Shown here: positions 61,134 to 64,000 of the stretch, piece after piece
How positions within the stretch are numbered: position 1 is the first letter of the stretch
Layout: each line of letters opens with the position of its first letter
Source of the DNA: Dongia_A sp039808885
GTDB lineage: Bacteria > Pseudomonadota > Alphaproteobacteria > Dongiales > Dongiaceae
Assembly (NCBI GenBank): GCA_039808885.1
Contig: JBDHTX010000024.1
Location: 4,278-68,277, forward strand
Direction: 5' to 3'
Length of the DNA: 64,000 nucleotides
Program-made: the position numbers and the translations under genes
The notes under the pieces: generated by a model
Database searches by the model: none
Told to the model about the DNA's origin: nothing
Seen by the model: the letters and a program-made list of their open reading frames with translations, nothing else

Positions 61134-61352
61134 TCAGCGCTCACGGCGGGGTCGCGCCGCCATTTCGCGCGCCTGCAGGCGGTCGATGCCGATGTCGCGC
61201 AGCAGATGGTCGTCCATCTGCAGCACGGCGCGATGCTCGGCGCGGCGGCGATGCCACGCGGCAATGCGGTCCAGCAGCCGGCGGACCGGCGACGGCGCGG
61301 CGGCCGTTGCATGGGATGTCGAAAGGGCTTCGTAATACAAGCGCGTCATCAT
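61134..61352 (-). CDS. DUF1127 small protein
   Basis: A 72-residue basic protein ending RRLLDRIAAWHRRRAEHRAVLQMDDHLLRDIGIDRLQAREMAARP, the DUF1127 motif (helix plus DxLLRDIGI). Related small proteins in alphaproteobacteria bind RNA and influence phosphate or carbon regulation. The ATG at 61352 is preceded by GGAGAGC. It is a single-gene unit in a 670-base space between larger genes. Confidence 0.88.
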   Translation of the reverse strand: MMTRLYYEALSTSHATAAAPSPVRRLLDRIAAWHRRRAEHRAVLQMDDHLLRDIGIDRLQAREMAARPRRER

Positions 61353-61559
61353 CGGGCTCTCCATATTTCCAGGCGTGGCGGACAAATGACCGGCAAGCGG
61401 CGCCGCCAACGCGCCGGCCGCCCAAGCGCGACCGGCGATGGAGATATCGGGAGCGGCCGGTTAAGATGCAGTGACCTGCCTCACAGATGGGGATGGGTCG
61501 GTAACAGGTGTTAACGCGGACAATCCTGTGTCTCGGACCGCAACGACGGAACGCGCGCC

Positions 61560-61889
61560 ATGACCGAAGCTGTCGCCATCGCTGACTTCGTGACGCTGGC
61601 GGAATCCGGCGTCGCGTTGCGCACGCGCGACCGGCGCGACGTGACGGTCACGGCGATCGACGCGGCGGCGGGCATCCTGCGCGGAGCGATTGCCGGCGAG
61701 GGCGAGCTCGCCTGGCGCCGCGACGGCAGCTTTGCCGCGGCGCCGCAGGGTGTTGCGGGGGGCGTCGCCGGCCCGCTCGACCTGGTGGCGCCGGCGGCGC
61801 CGGCCACGTCGCCGCGAAGCGTCTCGCTGCGGGATGCGTTGAACGCTCCCGATTCCGCGAAGGATCGCGCGCCCTTCTGCTGCGACTAG
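61560..61889 (+). CDS. Small unknown protein
   Basis: A 109-residue protein with no recognised domain. The first 60 residues look beta-rich (FVTLAESGVALRTRDRRDVTVTAIDAAAGILRG), and two adjacent Cys are at the end (APFCCD). It converges with the patatin gene, seven bases between stops. The upstream ribosome-binding site is weak. Confidence 0.55.
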   Translation: MTEAVAIADFVTLAESGVALRTRDRRDVTVTAIDAAAGILRGAIAGEGELAWRRDGSFAAAPQGVAGGVAGPLDLVAPAAPATSPRSVSLRDALNAPDSAKDRAPFCCD

Positions 61890-61896
61890 CGGCGTC

Positions 61897-63375
61897 TCAC
61901 GGCTGCGCCAGGTCGACGGCGGCGCAGGCCTCCGGCACCGTCGGCAGCGGCTGGTCGAGATGGCCGCCGACGATGGTCTTCAGCTTGTCGAAGGCGGGGT
62001 CGCTGGCCAGCAACGCCGGGCCGATCTTCATCACCGCGTCGATCTGCTCCCTGCTGAGCGACCAGGAGGTCGGGATCGAATGGAACTTGCGCCGGCAATC
62101 GGCGTCGACGATGGCGTCGAAATCGATGGAGATGAGCGCGGTGTTGGCGGCGAGGTCGTGGAACAGCTGCTCCTTGCCCGGGTCGGCCAGCACCACCTGG
62201 CGATAGGCGTTGTCGAGCAGCTCGCGCAATTGCGCGGCGGTGCCGGCGGTGGCGCGGTCGATCGGCGCGTTGATCGAGGCCAGCAGCATGTCGACCATGC
62301 CCGGCGTCGCCTGCTGCTGGTCGAGGTCGGAGGGCGCGAAGGAGCGCGCGTTGATGGCGATGAAGACCAGCTTCTTGATGTCGCCGCGGTTGATGCGCGT
62401 CAGGAACGAGGGCAGCGCGTCCTGGGTGGTCAGCATGCGATAGGGCTCGAAGATGCCGAGATTGTCGGCGATGCCGCCGTCGAGCAGGTGGATGTAGAGC
62501 TTGCTGTCCTTGCGCCCCTTCACGTCGCCCAGCGCATAGGCGTTTTCCACCCGGCCCAGGGTGGCGCGCGCCGGGTTCTGGTACCAGATGCTCTGCTCCG
62601 GCGGCGTGCCGGGCGGGTCGAGGTTGACGGTGACCCAGCTGGGCGGCCAGGTCTCCGGCTGCGCCGCGCAAGGCGAGTAGTTCTTCAGCGTCACCGGCGA
62701 CAGCGCGACCGGGAAGGCGGCGGAGGCGGCGACCGCCTCGGCCAGCGGGATCCGGCTCAGATCGCTGCACAGCAGGTCGAGCTTGCGCTGGGTGAAGGGG
62801 AAGGGCACGCCCTCCACCAAGTCGGAGGCGTTCAGCAGCAGATAGGGCCGCCGCTTGTGGTCGATCAGGGTCTGGAAGGTGGCGCCCTTGAACAGCTGCC
62901 GGTCCAGGTAGTCGATCAGCAGGTCGATGCGCTCCTGCCCCGGCACGGCGAAATAGCGCACCGCGCCGACCGGGTTGAGCACGCCCCAGAGCAGCGGCGT
63001 CATGCCGTCCTTGCGCACGAAATCGTCTTCCAGGGTCTTGAAGCCGTCGCGCCCGGCGAGCGCGAAATAGCCCGCCGCGACGCTGCCGCCGGAGACCGAG
63101 GAGATCACGTCGACCTGCTGGGCCAGGGTCTCGCCATCGGCGAGCTTCACCGCGTCCATGCCTTCGAGCACGGCCAGGGCAAGCGCCGTCGCGCGCGTGC
63201 CGCCGCCCGACGCGGTGACGATGACCAGCGTGTCCTCGGGCCCGGCGGCATCGAGCAGGTGATACTGATAGCCCTGGCGGTCGCCGATCTTCGCCGCCGG
63301 CACGTTGCGCTCGGGGTAAGCGCAGCCGGCGACGAGGACGAGGGCGAGAAGACTGAGCATCGCGGGTGCGCGCAT
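61897..63375 (-). CDS. Patatin-like phospholipase lipoprotein
   Basis: A 492-residue predicted lipoprotein (lipobox VAGC, Cys18) with a patatin fold: oxyanion motif ASGGGTRATALAL, nucleophile region ISSVSGGSVAAGY with Ser in SVSGG, and the catalytic Asp in LLDGGIADNLG. Patatins hydrolyse phospholipids or lysolipids. The first Gly of the usual GxSxG is replaced by Ser, so activity could be altered. The ATG at 63375 begins the lipoprotein signal. It is likely anchored in an envelope membrane. Confidence 0.87.
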   Translation of the reverse strand: MRAPAMLSLLALVLVAGCAYPERNVPAAKIGDRQGYQYHLLDAAGPEDTLVIVTASGGGTRATALALAVLEGMDAVKLADGETLAQQVDVISSVSGGSVAAGYFALAGRDGFKTLEDDFVRKDGMTPLLWGVLNPVGAVRYFAVPGQERIDLLIDYLDRQLFKGATFQTLIDHKRRPYLLLNASDLVEGVPFPFTQRKLDLLCSDLSRIPLAEAVAASAAFPVALSPVTLKNYSPCAAQPETWPPSWVTVNLDPPGTPPEQSIWYQNPARATLGRVENAYALGDVKGRKDSKLYIHLLDGGIADNLGIFEPYRMLTTQDALPSFLTRINRGDIKKLVFIAINARSFAPSDLDQQQATPGMVDMLLASINAPIDRATAGTAAQLRELLDNAYRQVVLADPGKEQLFHDLAANTALISIDFDAIVDADCRRKFHSIPTSWSLSREQIDAVMKIGPALLASDPAFDKLKTIVGGHLDQPLPTVPEACAAVDLAQP

Positions 63376-63450
63376 GGCTTGGACTCCGCTCACGGAATTG
63401 CGTTCATGCGACGGCGCGATCGATGCGCCGTCACTCGAATAGGCCATCCA

Positions 63451-63723
63451 CTAAACCGATCGGGGCGGAATCACCGGCGCCAGGATCACCTTCAGCTCCT
63501 TGCCGGCGTCGGCAATCGCCACCACCACGGGGGCGGCGAAATCGACGCGGCCCTGGGCGTCGAGCGTCTCGAACATGGTGCGGCCGGTGGGCACGGTGAA
63601 GGGGTCGTTGGGAGATTTCCCCGCCGAAATTGTGTAATCGGAATTGAGATAAATGTCGCGCAATTCCGGATGAATCACGCGCACGGTCACGAAAGTTGGC
63701 ACCGGCGCCTCCTCGAACGACAC
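63451..63723 (-). CDS. Small unknown protein
   Basis: A 90-residue protein, probably starting with GTG at 63723. It is beta-rich (VTVRVIHPELRDIYLNSDYTISAG, VPTGRTMFETLDAQGRVDF) and has no recognised domain or signal peptide. It lies 75 bases upstream of the patatin gene on the same strand. No ribosome-binding site is visible, so the start is uncertain. Confidence 0.5.
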   Translation of the reverse strand: MSFEEAPVPTFVTVRVIHPELRDIYLNSDYTISAGKSPNDPFTVPTGRTMFETLDAQGRVDFAAPVVVAIADAGKELKVILAPVIPPRSV

Positions 63724-63844
63724 ACCATAGGTGCAAGAGCAGAAAGTTCCGCCGACAGTTGCAGGTGAATCACATGCTCGCCCCTTTGCAAGACGGCGGC
63801 CGCACTATACTCTAATTTAGTGCGGATTGTCGGGGATTTTCGAC

Positions 63845-64000
63845 GTGTTTGATCAATCCAGGAAGACTCTCTCGAGTGCCGTCGCGGGCGAAGCGGGCGG
63901 CGATGGGCTGCCGCGCTTCCAGCCTCAGCCCGGCGGCTTCGGCAAGCGGCAGACGCCGGTCGGCGAAGGCGGCGCGCCCGGCGCCGCGGCGCCCATGCCG
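63845..64000 (+). CDS. Partial gene, N-terminus only
   Basis: A frame open to the end of the window starts with GTG at 63845 (FDQSRKTLSSAVAGEAGG...). The 52 visible residues are Gly/Pro/Ala-rich and low in complexity, so no family can be named. The upstream region holds a short palindrome GCACTA ... TAGTGC (63802-63823) around TATACT/TCTAAT boxes, which could be its promoter. Confidence 0.5.
   Translation, partial: MFDQSRKTLSSAVAGEAGGDGLPRFQPQPGGFGKRQTPVGEGGAPGAAAPMP

Overview
The window is a GC-rich, densely coded chromosomal segment of a Gram-negative bacterium, almost certainly an alphaproteobacterium and probably of a Rhodospirillales-like lineage. The evidence is a set of outer-membrane porins with C-terminal Phe, LptE and HolA downstream of leuS, a DUF3576 lipoprotein, a DUF1127 small protein, hopanoid-type lipid genes, and a his operon in the order hisB-hisH-hisA-hisF-hisE. 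The genus cannot be fixed from the sequence alone.

Layout. 1-6.5 kb: kdpB-kdpC-kdpD-kdpE, the high-affinity K+ uptake ATPase with its two-component regulator (kdpA would lie upstream of the window). 6.7-13.3 kb, minus strand: a peroxiredoxin-like/2-oxoglutarate oxygenase fusion, holA, lptE, leuS and a DUF3576 lipoprotein. 13.6-25.6 kb: a sulfotransferase, then seven paralogous porin genes in tandem on the plus strand; between the third and fourth lies a second copy of the peroxiredoxin-like/oxygenase fusion. Several porins have their own promoter or terminator. 25.7-31.5 kb: a YggS-type PLP protein, an EF-hand lipoprotein, a YkuD L,D-transpeptidase, two paralogous proteins of unknown function sharing an INPLQHIP motif, pfkB, and a small secreted protein.

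31.5-34.4 kb is an accessory stretch: a broken GFA-family gene, a HigB/HigA-type toxin-antitoxin pair, an orphan XRE antitoxin-like gene, a low-GC gene with a HEPN-like RNxxxH motif, and a convergent low-GC unknown. 34.5-40 kb holds ribA, an orphan OmpR-type response regulator, a conserved unknown and a secreted trypsin-like protease with TPRs. 40-47.2 kb, minus strand, is the histidine operon, interrupted by a GNAT gene, two repeat elements, a GIY-YIG nuclease gene bracketed by inverted repeats and a secreted alpha/beta hydrolase; a very short His-rich reading frame lies directly before hisH. 47.4-49.5 kb is hslVU with a candidate heat-shock promoter. 49.5-52.5 kb is a second accessory stretch: two low-GC unknowns, an eroded segment, a canonical HigBA module and an orphan antitoxin.

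52.6-57.4 kb carries a secreted TPR protein and four secreted proteins, three of which share a repeated Cys-containing domain of unknown function (one, one and four copies). 57.5-61 kb has an HpnL-like membrane protein, a LpxL-like acyltransferase and a HpnO-like aminotransferase, suggesting lipid or hopanoid tailoring. The window ends with a DUF1127 protein, small unknowns, a patatin-like lipoprotein and the start of a gene running off the end.

Two families of paired palindromic intergenic repeats are scattered through the window (called family A and family B below). No rRNA, tRNA, CRISPR array, integrase or classical IS transposase was recognised.
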